NCBI RefSeq assembly: GCF_016920785.2
Contig: NW_024609944.1
Span: forward strand, 620,001 to 684,000
Length of the DNA stretch: 64,000 bases
Source of the DNA: Ixodes scapularis
Taxonomy: Eukaryota > Arthropoda > Arachnida > Ixodida > Ixodidae
Direction: 5' to 3'
Shown here: positions 21,010 through 32,479 of the stretch, piece after piece
Position numbering within the stretch: position 1 is the stretch's first letter
Layout: the number at the start of each line of letters is the position of its first letter
Notes under the pieces: model-generated
Told to the model about the DNA's origin: nothing
The model's input: only the letters and a program-made list of their open reading frames with translations
The model's database searches: none
Made by a program: the position numbers and the translations under genes

Positions 21010-21659
21010 TAATGCAAATAGCGACCATTAAATACCAGTATTTTTGTCAAGAAAACGTTGCCTTGATGCTCGGAAATGTGCCTGAAATAAATGGGGAACA
21101 TCATTAAATTAATCAATAATCAATGAAGACTGCTCTCACAAAAATAGCGAAAGCATGGTCTCTTGAGTACACACAGCATATCAGCACAAAATTTGCTCTC
21201 ATGTAGGGGTGCTGTACGACCTTCTTGACTCAGGAAGAAATAAACGCTATAGAAACTTTCCGAAAGTGCCCAAGAATGATCATACGTTTTAAAATAATTA
21301 TTTTTTGTTGCCAATGAAGCTACATCATGTGCAAATTTCTCTCAAAACTAAAGTTTTGCAAACCATGACCGTGCATGGTGATGGCGTATATTTGCGCTAG
21401 ATTCTTTATTCACGTAACCGGCAAACGAAGCGTGTCAGCAAAAAAAAAAAAAAAAGGCGGAGTGGGGGTGATGCACCGGACGTTCTTCAGAAAAAGAACC
21501 ATGTTTTATGACTCGTGTATTTAAACTATTGCAGGAAACAAACTCAGTGAGAATGTGACGCTAGTTTTTGTGATAGAGCGTGAACTTTTTACGACGTGAG
21601 GTTACCTGGATCAAAAAATAAAAAAGGAGCATATATTTTTAGGGCCCGATGTGTACACC
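21010..21659. other. Unassigned region
   Basis: No gene recognised. An A-run lies near 21441-21455. Confidence 0.4.
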
Positions 21660-21666
21660 TAATGAT

Positions 21667-22042
21667 TTTGAGCCAGCACACTTCTCGACATGCAGCTAAC
21701 GCTATAGTTGATCGCGCAGGTTCTTATTGCCCTTGAACCCACATTTTTGGGTGACGCAGTCAGTAAAGGGAATTCTTTTCTTTTTCCCGAACCTTCTTCG
21801 ACTGCTGCTACCGGATGGCATGCGTTAACGAACATCACCAAAAACGATCTGCCAGCCATCAACGACCACAACGGTCCCTTCGACAAGCCGGTCGTCGGCA
21901 TGAATCTGCGAATCTCCTCGAGCAAGTGGAACCACGTGTCTTCAGTCAAGGCTACATGAGTGCGTAGCATTTTGTCTACGTGGGATTTGGAGCCGGCACG
22001 CTTGTCGATATGCAGCTAAAGCTACTGTCGAACACGCAGGTT
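21667..22042. repeat. Two 5'UTR-like monomers upstream of LINE-3
   Basis: A 57-bp segment at 21667-21723 recurs at 21986-22042 (shared ATGCAGCTAA and CGCAGGTT among others), giving a period of 319 bp. The second copy leads directly into the LINE-3 ORF1, so the pair may be tandem 5'UTR monomers. Confidence 0.6.
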
Positions 22043-22857
22043 ACTTCGTACTCTCCTATTCATGTTAAAAAGGTGTTGTGTACATTTCCGGCTCCTCTCA
22101 CTTCAAGTGATGTTGTCATGTGTAGTAAACGAATCTGGTTGCGACTGTCCCGTAAATATTTTCACCTTTTTGCAAACCGTGTTCTTTACTTGGTTCTCCT
22201 GTTGTTGCTTTCTAGAAATGTTGAAAGAAACCCTGGTTCTTTCGACAAAGAAAATAGTTATCTGCTAAGAGTTTTCAAAAAGGTCGAGCATCCATCATGA
22301 ATAAGCTAGACGTTTTTGACAGCAGGTTCACGAAGCATCAAAACATGCTCAAGGAAATAGATAAGTAGATTATTTTAACGGAAGGACAGATCGAGGTCGT
22401 CAGTCAATTAATAACGGGAAAGGCAAGGTCAATTGAACCCCTCGCACGACAAGTCAAGGAGTTGCAAAACAGGAATGTTGATCTGGAAAACGGAAGTCAT
22501 AGGAAAAATCTTGTTTTGTATGGTGGAGACAACAGGAATAGCTTGGAAACTTGGAATTATTATAAAAATATCTACAAAAGTATCTTCAAATGTAGTCTGG
22601 GGATAGATCTAAAAACTGTACAAAAGGACGCATCGTGGGGGTCGTTATAAGGAAAAGCTTAAAAGACCAATTATTGTAAACTTTGCCTCCTACAAAGAAA
22701 AACAAGAATTTTTGTCAAACTCTAAAATATTTAGAGGGTCGAACTGCAGCGCAGACCAAGATTGTTCTCCTAAAACTCGATAAAATAGAAATAAACTATG
22801 GGAGTATAAAAAAGTTAAAAAGGCAGAGACAGGAAACCGGGTGGAGGTTAATGGCTT
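21980..22857 (+). pseudogene. LINE-3 ORF1 with degenerate 2A-like motif (5' fragment)
   Basis: The first frame (21980-22300) ends its hydrophobic stretch with LLLLLSRNVERNPGS; RNVERNPG at 22214-22237 resembles the ribosome-skipping 2A motif DxExNPGP, with Asp changed to Asn and the final Pro to Ser. Some CR1/L2 ORF1 proteins carry such a motif at the N-terminus. After stops the reading continues with a helical region (IEPLARQVKELQNRNVDLEN) and the ORF1 RNA-binding block RKNLVLYGGDN (about 22500), then RPIIVNFASYKEKQEFLSNS (22665 on). It would coat LINE RNA. The LINE ends abruptly at 22857 where a tandem-repeat element begins. Confidence 0.65.
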
Positions 22858-22861
22858 GATA

Positions 22862-23790
22862 ACCCAGGCAGCACACGACGTCGGGCAAACATTCGCATTT
22901 ATTCGGCGATCAATGGTCCAATGTTGGGCCAATACCCAGGCAGCACCGAGTTCTGGGCCAAAACTTGGCTTGCGTCTGGCAGTTTAGGGCATTAAAAAGC
23001 CCGAAGAAGCCAAAGTAGTGCCAAACCTGACCTCCCTTGGCAACAGTCTGGGTATCTTGGCCCTAATTCGCCAAACAAGTGCCAAACTTAGGCTTCGCTG
23101 CCGGGTAGTTCGGTTATTATCTGGCATCTTCGGGCCTAAATCGCCTAACAAATGCCAGATTTAGGCTTACTGCCCGTTAGTTCGGCAGATCTTTGGCATT
23201 TTTGGGCCAAAATCGCCAAACTAATGCCAAAGTTAGGCTTCACTTTTTGATAGTTCGGCTATCACCTGGCACATTCGGGCCAAAATCGCCACAGATGTGC
23301 CAGAGTTAGGCTTACTACCTTGTAGTTCGGCAGAGCTTTGGCATTTTTGGGCCAAAATCGCCAAACTAATGCCAAAGTTAGGCTTCACTTTTTGACAGTT
23401 CGGCTGTCACCAGGCACATTCGGGCCAAAATCGCCACAGATGTGCCAGAGTTAGGCTTACTACCTTGTAGTTCGGCAGAGCTTTCGCATTTTCGGGCCAA
23501 AATCGCCAAACTAATGCCAAAGTTAGGCTTCGCTTTTTGACAGTTCGGCTGTCACCTAGCACATTCGGGCCAAAATCGCCACAGATGTGCCAGAGTTAGG
23601 CTTACTACCTTGTAGTTCGGTTGAGATCTGGCATCTTTGGGCCCAAGTCGCCAAGCGAGTGCCCAAGTTAGGCTTCGCTTCCCGATAGTTTGGCTGTGAT
23701 CTGGCAGCGACGGGTTAAAGGTGCCAAACAAGTGCCAGAACTAGGCTTACTGCCTTGGAGTTCGGCTGATGAGGTATTTGATGTACGCGG
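22862..23790. repeat. Tandem array I: 145-bp period, with CCCAGGCAGCAC terminus
   Basis: The left end starts ACCCAGGCAGCACACGAC, the terminus also found on other arrays in the window. The body repeats every 145 bp (starts at 23181, 23326, 23471, 23616), each unit made of two diverged halves of about 72 bp built on GGGCCAAAATCGCCA and GCCA(A/G)AGTTAGGCTT. Units at 23326 and 23471 are nearly identical. Confidence 0.85.
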
Positions 23791-24006
23791 GTGGTCTTCA
23801 TCTTAATTAAATAGAAATCAAGTTTTATTCGGCTGGCAACTTTATCTTATTTTGGTTGTCTCTTGATTTCTGCAGTCCAAAGGTTGGCTGAATGTTTTGA
23901 CGCGGCTGGAGCAGGCTTTGCAAACGCAAATTGTGCCAGATGTTTTACTCGCGCGTAGGTACACAAGCCAATATCGGGACGCGCCGTGAGACTGGTTCGA
24001 CATTAT
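23791..24006. other. Unassigned spacer
   Basis: No feature recognised between array I and the next MITE. Confidence 0.4.
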
Positions 24007-24326
24007 GGCGCGTTCACACCGGCGACGCGATCTAGTCGCTCCATAACTTTCATCGCAAAAGCGACCATCGCGGGCAAAAAGTGGCGGGTTTTGAGCAGTC
24101 GCTTGCTGACCCGACGTTTTGCGATGCACTCTAGTCGCGGAGAGGCCGAGCCAACCAATGGCGTTCGGAGCGAGAGTTTTTGAGACGCGACTCGCCAACG
24201 AAGGCATTGGACTCGCTCATCGCGCACGCCAAATTGACCAACTAATTACTTTTTTTTTTCTTTTTTTTTTTTTTGCGATGCGATTTAGTTGGGTCGCGCG
24301 ACTGCTATCCCCGGTGTGAATCCGCC
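24007..24326. mobile_element. MITE with TIRs, about 320 bp
   Basis: Left GGCGCGTTCACACCGG and right CCGGTGTGAATCCGCC are inverted with two mismatches. The interior repeats TAGTCGC and GCGATG motifs in both orientations. Flanks TTAT and TTTA do not give a certain target duplication. The T-rich tract near 24248-24275 is internal. Confidence 0.7.
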
Positions 24327-24374
24327 TTTACAGAAAGTGCTGTGCGCACGTCTCAACAAGATATATCATTATTG

Positions 24375-24505
24375 AGGGGTGTCCAAACAGGACACTACAA
24401 AACGCACGACTCCTACAAATCGTGAAAATTGAAGCGGACGCGCCCGCTTCACGCCCGCTTCAATTTTCACGATTTGTCGGAGTCGTGTCCTGTTTGGACA
24501 CCCCT
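24375..24505. mobile_element. Short foldback MITE, 131 bp
   Basis: AGGGGTGTCCAAACAGGACA at the left pairs with TGTCCTGTTTGGACACCCCT at the right; inner arms CGACTCC(T/G)ACAAATCGTG and its complement extend the hairpin almost to the centre. Confidence 0.85.
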
Positions 24506-25213
24506 TTAGGCGGCGCATTGCAAAAGCGAGCGTGGCTCTGTGCGTGTCTTGCATCGTGATTGAGCACTGTCAAATCCTAGCGATAACAAAGTGCGGAAAC
24601 GACCGTGGCTCTATGGCGCGGTTCCCGCATCACACTTGGGGGATGAAAATGAAATCCCGGAAATTGTACTATTTTAGCGTGTTGATACTTTTTAAACATT
24701 AAAAAGTGGAGACACAAAAGGGACGATAAAGACAGGACAATCTCTGAACTTTAAAGCCGCTGTACAAACGGGACGTTCGGCAGAGAAGAACCTTCTGTCC
24801 CGAAGCTGGGGGACGGGGAGGGAAAGGTCAAGCGTTGGATGAAAATAGGTTTAGAGAATGGGATTAGCCTCGGGGCGAGCCATCCTCTCGAGAGGGAGTG
24901 GGGACGGAACAAAGCTGCCGTGGGGTTCCGGCTAAAAGGTGGAAGAAAGTTAAGCTTGTCAAACGGCGACCTCGGATCCGAGGACGGGCACGCCAGAGAA
25001 TTTGAAAATAGCTGCTTGATTAGCCGGACGACCCAGTGCGGTCTACTGGTTCTAGAAGGTGACTCGGATGAAGAAAACTCGTTTTGGTCGAAAACTCTAA
25101 AAGCATTCTGGACGTGAACTCTTGCCACAAATAAAAATAACACATGCATGAAAAACTGCGAAGGCACCTAAGCTTTCGCCTATGATGTGGGAATGCGTGA
25201 GCATTACAGGCAG
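24506..25213. other. Unassigned region
   Basis: Overlapping open frames on opposite strands (24751-25167 minus, 24839-25117 plus) have no family features; at most one could be real and neither is supported. Confidence 0.4.
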
Positions 25214-25322
25214 AGTTATGTTGGCGCAACTTGCAATAAAGAGAGAAAAAAAAAGTTATGTTGGCGCAACGGATAGCGCGCTAGTTTCACGATCAAGGGG
25301 GCCTAGCTTCGAAACCGGGCAG
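25214..25322 (+). tRNA. tRNA-like sequence split by a 23-bp poly(A)-tailed insertion
   Basis: The 17-bp AGTTATGTTGGCGCAAC occurs at 25214-25230 and 25254-25270. After the second copy the sequence runs as a tRNA-like body: D-arm GCGC...GCGC, then GCTTCGAAACC (25305-25315) as a B-box-like T arm. The 23 bases between copies, 25231-25253, contain AATAAAGAGAG and end in eight A. This looks like a retrotransposon tail inserted in the D-loop with a 17-bp target duplication. The anticodon and acceptor stems pair poorly, so it is a tRNA pseudogene or SINE head, not a working tRNA. Confidence 0.6.
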
Positions 25323-25324
25323 GG

Positions 25325-27169
25325 GATGTTTTTTTTTCTCGTGTTATTTTTTTTTTCTTTTTTTTTTGTTTGGTCACGTGACAAGAAAAATCACATGAAC
25401 CGAATTTTTTTTGGCCAAGTCACCAGAGGTTTTTTTTCTAATTTCTCCTTTTCTTCAGTCTTTCTTTCTTCCTTTCTTTCTTTCTTTCTTTTTCCTTTTT
25501 TTCGGTTTACGCTTCCTATCGAAAAACACTATGCACCTATTTCGCGTTACATTGGCGTTAGCCAAATTGTTTTATTTATGGCAGGGAATTCTGCCGTACG
25601 TATCTTATGTTACTATTACCAACCCTGGATTTCGTCCAACAACCAGTTTGGGAATGACGACGCCAAATTTGTGTGATAATTTCTTTGAGGTCTAAGGCCT
25701 CGTTATCCGTCGGTCTCTAAGATTGGCTCTTCAAGTATCTTTTGGAAAAGGGTTGACGACAGGCATTTTTAAGGAGCACGTGTGTCGACCAGAGTGAACA
25801 TTGCTGAAGCGCCTCTAGTGTGATTTTGGCCATAAATAACTGGAGGCCCCGGGCAAACCAACCCAATGGAGAAAAGTATCTACCTTTCTGGTTTCATAGA
25901 GAGTTATGAAAGTCAGAAGGGACGAATCCTACCGGCTTGCAAACGCAATCCTGTTGATAATAGCGCAAAGGAGTTTGTATGACTCTCTCTGGCGGTGCGC
26001 AGAGGGTAAAGGCACGGAGGTAATATATGCTTTTGCCCAGTCACCTCGCGAACGGTTGGGTATTGGCTGCAGAGATCCATTTCGCGTTGTTTTATTACGG
26101 GATTATATCTTGATTTCTTTGTTCCTAGTTTCACAGACGGAACGAAATCGCTTTTGTCGTGTGGTGTCACGGCGGGAAGACAGAAATCAATCAGAGTACC
26201 GAAATTAGACGCTTGTGCTCGTTCTATAGCGCTTCTAAAAACCGTGCGATCACGGCTGTGTATCGTCAACATTGCATAAACTGCCGTTACTTGTACTCGT
26301 ATTGCATCGTGAGGGAACGACTATGACTGGGTAAACAGAAATAGGGAGAATGGGTGCGTGTGTTTTGTTGAAGTTCGAATCAACAAATCGAGCTTCAACG
26401 AATGCGATAGTATTGCATTCACTCAACCAGCTATATGAGTTTTCAGATCCTTCCAAGTATGCGATTCGTGTTCTGCCAGTGGTACCTCAGTTAGATTAAA
26501 AAACAAAATCCACGTTAAAAAAAAAAAAAATTACGGTGACTCGAGTTGCTCCCGCGCCGAATCATGTTTCACGTAAGCGTAATTTTGGGTTCGATGCACG
26601 ACGAGGGGTCTTCAATTATAAAAATATTTTGATTACGATTATTTGCGGCGCTAAAAATTTGAAAGCCAAGCAGTGAAGACGATGGTGTTCTTATAAAAAT
26701 TATATACATTTCATTTTACACTCTTTGAATACGCTGCCGTCGTTATGTCCTTGAATTATTGGCTAGCTTGTGGCGGACAGGGAAGCCTTGCAGGACCATT
26801 ATGATAGGACCTGCACTAAACCTGCCGCGCTTCGAAAAATGTTAGTCCAATGCATACCAGCCTGTTCAAGGCGGGCGAAGCGTTACGCATCCGGCAAAGC
26901 GCATTAAATCGCTGCCCGCGACGTTTTTTCCTTTTTATTTTTTATCTATTTATTTATTTATTTTTATTTTATTATTTTTTTTTTTTTTTTTTTTGTGCAG
27001 CGAGATAATCTTTAGTCAAGCAGCACGCCCCCTCTACGGCGGGTTATGCCGGATTAACGGAGGCGTCTCCTAATCCATTATCCGCGTTGGCCCCTCGGGG
27101 GAGGGCGGTGAAGGGAGGAAAGGAGGGCAGGAGAGGAGGAAACGGAAAAAAAAGTGGAAAGAGCGAACT
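25325..27169. other. Unassigned region with T-rich tracts
   Basis: Low-complexity T and TTTC tracts lie at 25326-25505, an A run at 26517-26530 and T runs at 26935-26995. No gene recognised. Confidence 0.4.
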
Positions 27170-27451
27170 TTGTGTTCGGCTTCAACCTCGAAACCCGCCC
27201 GCTCCGTGGGAGTACCAGAAAGAGAAATCTTGGCGGAAAGAGAGGAAGCGAAGGAAGTGTACGCGATCCCCCTGTCCTGCGGGACCAGGTACATCGGGCA
27301 AACGGGGCGATGCCTCAACGACCGACTCCGAGAACATCAAATGAACCCCAAAAGAGCTGCTTCGGAGTCCAAGCACCCGATCGTCATTCACGGGAGAAAA
27401 TGTCCCGGTTGCGCTCCTAATTTATGTAATAACAAAAACGGCTTGACATAA
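27170..27451 (+). pseudogene. PLE-3: GIY-YIG endonuclease fragment of a second Penelope family
   Basis: The frame holds EVYAIPLSCGTRYIGQTGR and CLNDRLREHQ (27254-27345), the GIY-YIG core with Y...YIG, Arg and His in place, then a Cys/His end HGRKCPGCAP. Sequence differs clearly from PLE-1 (YIGQTGRCLNDRLREH against YVGQTSRCINDRLTEH), so it belongs to another family. The upstream part is Arg-rich and not recognisable as linker; no RT is seen. AT-rich DNA follows at once. Confidence 0.75.
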
Positions 27452-28979
27452 CAAAAATAACAATTTAATTAAACGTTGCGCCTCCAATGCGGGAGGCATC
27501 TTCAGTAGAGCACAGAGCGAGTGAGAGTCGCACGAAAAAGTTCGGCTATTTAGGCATAAAGTTTGTGTACACGTCCGGCAGGGGGCCACGGTTCTTGTTT
27601 ACCAGCGATGAATCACTTCCGCGTTTGTCGTTCTGGATGAACCAAGATTCCAGCAGCTTCCTCGGTTCCCACCTTTTATCCCCCTCCAAGGTCGATGCCT
27701 TGTCAATGTCAAATTGGTGTCCTGACGTCCATGCGGGTCGACGAGTTTGGACTTGAAGCCGAACGCTGACAGGCTAGGCAAGGCGACAAGGTCACCGGCA
27801 GAAGCGGCCTTTCCTTTTATGCGTTGTTGATGCCCCTTCGACCTCGCCTTTTGCAAATCCTCCCCACCTGGTTTTGCGGCTTCGTGTGGCTGTCAGCGAG
27901 CTCGACAGCCGCCTTAAGCAAATCAAAAGGATGAAGCGAAACGCGTGACTCAGCGTGACCGCTCTACATAGGACGCGTAGAACAAAAACGTTTGGACGAA
28001 AATTTGTCACGTGACTTTCTCTGTCACGCTGATGGGATCTCCGGGGCTGTCGTTTTCGCCGTTTGCCTAGTTATAGAAATAAGCAGGCCACGTAGGTCCG
28101 GTTTTCGAACTGGGCTCTTCAGTGTTCTGTTGCTTTCGTGCGTTGCAGACGCGGCCGTGTTTTTTCGTCGTAAACGGTCGGAATACGTCCATGCCAATTT
28201 TTCGGTAACAGTCATTTTTTGCACCGGAGTTCGTGGAATACTTGTGATGTGTTTGTTGGACACGCTTCGACAAAAACTACTCTTCGCCGACGACAAAACG
28301 TCAGTTGAATGTGCGCGACCTTCTTCCTCGAATGTGTTTGTGGGGTGCCTGAGTTGGATTATGCATCTATCAAGGATTACATGATATCGCTCTTTTATTA
28401 GTAAGTGCACTGCCAGCATAATTCTGATTGTCGTCCTGCTTTCCTTTCATTCTCCGCAGTTTTACGTGTGATGAGTTTTGCTTGGCATGAGGACAGCGTT
28501 AATTGTATTTTATAATTTGCTTTTCGTTTACAGAGAAGTGTGACCTTGTAAATATGTTGAGAATACACTGTGTGTAATGATAGTTGTTTAATAAACTTCT
28601 GGGAGCGATCGAAAAAATTTGTTTGTCCGTATAAGTGATTGGATATGCAACAAATGACATGCAACGTACACATACTTGCACGACGTTCGGCCAATACGAA
28701 GCAGACGCATCGTAGAGTTTTCGCACAATATTACGTGAACGCTAGGCCGGGGCGAAACAGCTGTACGGCAATACCTGCCGGGTATCAAACGGTGGTGCAA
28801 AACTGGACAGTTGAGCGATATTGGAACCGACTTTCGGCCGGCACTGGCACGATACTGCAAAGTATTGCCGTGCTGCTTGGGAACGGAGGTGATGACATCT
28901 TACTATCGTGCTTCCAACGCTTATTTATTTTATTTCTCTTCTGGGACGCGTAAAAGAGCACTTCTGTGACACACCAGAG
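27452..28979. other. Unassigned region
   Basis: No gene recognised. Frames at 27992-28384 (plus) and 28024-28419 (minus) overlap each other and lack family features. Poly(A)-signal-like AATAAA occurs at 28591-28596. Confidence 0.4.
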
Positions 28980-30165
28980 ATATTCGAAACTTGGGCTGGC
29001 CTCTCGGCTTTCTTTACCACTTTTGGCACTTACTTGGCACTTCAGTGGGTAGCCAGGAAAGAACCAAACTTCGGCATGCCCCGAATCGACAAATTAAGAT
29101 TTACTGCGGCAGTTATGGCTCAAGTCTGGCACTTATTTTGGCACAACTGTGGCGGACCAGAGAAAAGCCAAACTCGGCGAGGCTGAAATACCGAAATTAG
29201 GCGTTGCTTTGGTAGTTATGGCTCAAGTATGGCACACTTCGGCACTCCTGTGGCGTATCAGAGAAACGCCAAATTTTGGCGTGTCCGAAATACCCAAATT
29301 AGGCGTTGCTCTGGCAGTTATGGCTGAATTATTGCATCAACTTTGGCGCTCCTCTGCCGGACCAGAGAAACGCCAAACCTTAGCACGCCCCAAATACTGA
29401 AATGAGGCGTTGCTCTGGCAGCTATGGCTGAAGTATGGCACCAACTTTGGCGCTCCTCTGGCGGACCAGAGAAACGCCAAACCTTGGCACGTCCCAAATA
29501 CCGAAATTAGGCGTTGCTCTGGCAGTTATGGCTGAAGTATGGCACCAACTTTAGCGCTCCTCTGGCGGACCAGAGCAACGCCACACTTTGGCATGTCCAA
29601 AATACCCAAATTGGGCATCGCTCTGGCAGTTATAGCTCTAGTATTGCACTACTTCGGCAATCCTGCGGCGGACCCGAGAAAAGCCAAACTTTGGCACGTC
29701 CCAAATACCGAAATTAGGCGTTGCTCTGGCAGTTATGGCTGAGGTATGGCACCAACTTTGGCGCTCCTCTGGCGGACCAGAGAAACGCCAAACCTTGGCA
29801 CGTCCCAAATACCGAAATTAGGCGTTGCTCTGGCAGTTATGGCTGAAGTATGGCACCAACTTTGGCGCTCCTCTGGCAGACCAGAGAAATGCCAAACCTT
29901 GGTACGCCCCGAATTCCCAGATTAGGATTTACTATGGCAGTTATGGCTCAAGTATGGCTCCAACTTTGGCACTCCTCTGGCGTACCGGAGAAGAGCCAAA
30001 CTTTGGCATGCCATAGGATCGCCCAACTAAGGCTATAGTTAGGCACCGTACTTTGGCACTGATGAATGCCATGGTGCAAAAACCTAACTGCGCCAAAGTT
30101 GGGCCCTTATGTTTGCCAGACCTTTGCCCAAGTTGGGCATTCCTCTGGCGTGCTACCTGGGTAAG
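28980..30165. repeat. Tandem array II: about 104-bp period
   Basis: GGCGTTGCTCTGGCAGTTAT recurs at 29302, 29406, 29510, 29614, 29717 and 29821 (period 103-104), with more diverged units on both sides. Each unit also has GCACCAACTTTGGCGCTCCT and ACCAGAGAAACGCCAAAC. The array ends at a CTACCTGGGT motif (30159-30168), a variant of the shared terminus. Its long open frames are periodic and not genes. Confidence 0.9.
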
Positions 30166-30179
30166 GCCATCGTGCTATC

Positions 30180-31740
30180 GCCATTGGTGGTATACTGGCA
30201 TATACAGGCCAACATTTGGCCCGTCTTTACCAACGACTTCCCAACGTTGGCAATCGATTGGCTCAGGCCGGCCAACATTGGCCTATCTCAACTAATGGCT
30301 TACCAACATTGGCAATCGATTGGCTTAGTCCGGCCAAAATCGGCCAATCTAAGCCAATAACTTACCAACGTTGGCCATTGGTTGGCTTAGGCTGGCCAAC
30401 ATTGACCTGTCTTCGCCAATTGGTTACAAACCTTGGTAACCAATTCGTTTAGGCTGGCCAACAGTGGCCTGTGCTAGCCAATGAGTGGCCAACATTGGTA
30501 ATCGATTGTGCTCGGCTGGCCAACATTGGCCTGTCTTAGCCAATGGGTTACCAACATTGGTTATCGATTGACTTAGGCTGGGCAACATTGGCCTGTCTTA
30601 GCCAGTGGCTTACCAGCGTTATAATTATTTGGCTCAGTTTTTTAAATGTGCTGATCGCGCACGCTGAGAACGGTCTGTAGATGTGGCTCCCGGGGGGGGG
30701 GGGGGGGCGATTCTTCTGTTTTCACACGCACAGCAAGTTAGCACCTGAAGTAGAACGCTGTATGCATTGCGAGCTGTAGCAATTTTGAATGTCCACGAAG
30801 AAAAACGCGGTAGTCGGTGACAGGTTAAAAGTAAACGCTGGGGAGGAGATCGCCTACTCCACATCCTTCGTTCTGCAAAAGTGAAAAGAAATGGGAGGAG
30901 CTTTTACCACCTGTCACCGACTATAACTAACACGCTTCATCCCAAAACTGATAGTTATGCTCAGTAAATTCCGCACGAAATACAAAATGCACATTTCCTT
31001 CGATTTGTGTGTATGTTTATAAGGCAAAAAGCATAGTGCTTCTTCTCTTATGCCCATTTAGCGACGCAGCCAGGAAACGTTTCTAAGGGGGGTTTGGGGG
31101 GGACGCAGGGTTCAACCGCGAAAGCTCCACGCGCCTCCCCAGTATCTACGACACGGGTGCTTTGTCAGCCGTATGTGATCTTGAAAATCTCAAAGCAACC
31201 CGCTTTGCTGAGCCGTAAAACACGGGCTATAATCCAGATTAAACCGGACAAGATTAAAAATAAATCAAAAGCACTAATATTTTTTAGCAAAAAATATAAC
31301 CTTAAACCAAATATCCAGCGATTGTTTAAGCAATTACACGTCTTCACGAATAAAAAAATCACGTTGAATTAAGATCTCGAACACCCTATGTTTGAGGTAG
31401 GAGGTTACATAAGTTGATGCGCATTTCAATCTGCAAACAAAGGTTATCACGCGACATATAACAGAAGCTGCGGCATTATATGTCTGCTTGCCCAAAAATA
31501 ACTTCAAATTGCGTACAAAATACGACGACTGCAGTAATGACCACGGTAGGGACAACGCCCGCAGAAATATAAACTCTAATAACGCCAATGGGTTACCAAC
31601 GTTGGCAGTCGATTGGTTTAAGTTGGCCACCATTTACCTGTCTTAGCCAGTGGCCTAACAACGTTGGTAATTGATTGGCTTAGTCTGGCCAACAGTGGCC
31701 TGTCTTAGCCAATGGGTTACCAACATTGAAAATATGTTGG
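30180..31740. repeat. Block A: 60-bp minisatellite and unique core (copy 1)
   Basis: 30180-30620 and 31575-31740 are about 60-bp units built on CCAACATTGGCC and ATCGATTGGCTTAG. The middle (30620-31570) is non-repetitive and includes a G-run at 30692-30708. The whole block is homologous to 41140-42590 in the same order and orientation. Confidence 0.85.
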
Positions 31741-32479
31741 CGCAAGATATGAAGGTGCCTCGTTTTCTGGAACCGAGCTTTTAAAACGAATGAAGTACTC
31801 TAGGCAATGGAAATCACTGTTGTAAGAAGGCGTCTTGATAAGAAGGTTGCTAGGAAGACGCTGTAATTGAATAAGTTCATGAATGAAATCTAATTGGTAA
31901 TCTTTATTAGATACTTATTTTAGGGCAAAGGTGCCAATTGGAAAGTCGTGTTTTGAATAGATTCCTGATGAAGGAGTTTACAACATGGTACACACCAGGC
32001 AGCACACTCGCTCAGACTAGCTATGGTGCCAAGATTGGGCCTTGGCAGTAGTAGATCTGGACCGGGACTGCCCAGTGAATTCGGAGAACTGCCACCATGG
32101 CGCGTCACTGTACACTCCGGGCACCGGAATTACACGGAACTGCCAGGGAAGGGATTTTCTTCGCGCCTTTTGTGTCTTTTGGTCCGAGCCGACCAGAGTA
32201 GACAGGCGGGCGGCCACCAACATTAAAGACTTTTGTGGTGCTTCACTGTATTCACTGGCCCCAGAATTCCACGGAACTACAACGCAATGGCTTTGAGTGT
32301 AGTTTATTGGCTTTGCAGGATTCAGTGCGCCAAGGAACGACTGGCGTTGTCACGAAGCTCTTTAGAAAAGCGCTAGTCTCGAAAATCAAAAGTTCAGTTC
32401 AATAGTGTAGAGAGCGAGCCGAATGAACGCAATAATAGTGTCAACAAATTGATCCATCCATGACATTTCGAGCATTCAT
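31741..32479. other. Unassigned region with one array terminus
   Basis: CCAGGCAGCACAC at 31996-32008 is another copy of the shared terminus. No gene recognised. Confidence 0.45.

Noticed and set aside
22199..22240. 2A-like motif as a sign of an integrated RNA virus
   Set aside because: It is followed by a LINE ORF1 RNA-binding block, and 2A motifs are known in LINEs; no viral domain is present.
25254..25322. Working tRNA gene
   Set aside because: Anticodon stem does not pair well and the 5' part is duplicated by an insertion.
25326..25510. Polypyrimidine tract and splice acceptor
   Set aside because: The T/TTTC run is low-complexity DNA with no exon after it that I can support.
22862..30165. 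CRISPR-like regular repeats
   Set aside because: Units are contiguous with no unique spacers and the context is a eukaryotic transposon landscape; these are minisatellites.
28991..30360. Several open frames with similar repeated peptides in arrays II and A
   Set aside because: They recur with the array period, overlap in different frames and reflect a repeat length that avoids stops, not a protein family.
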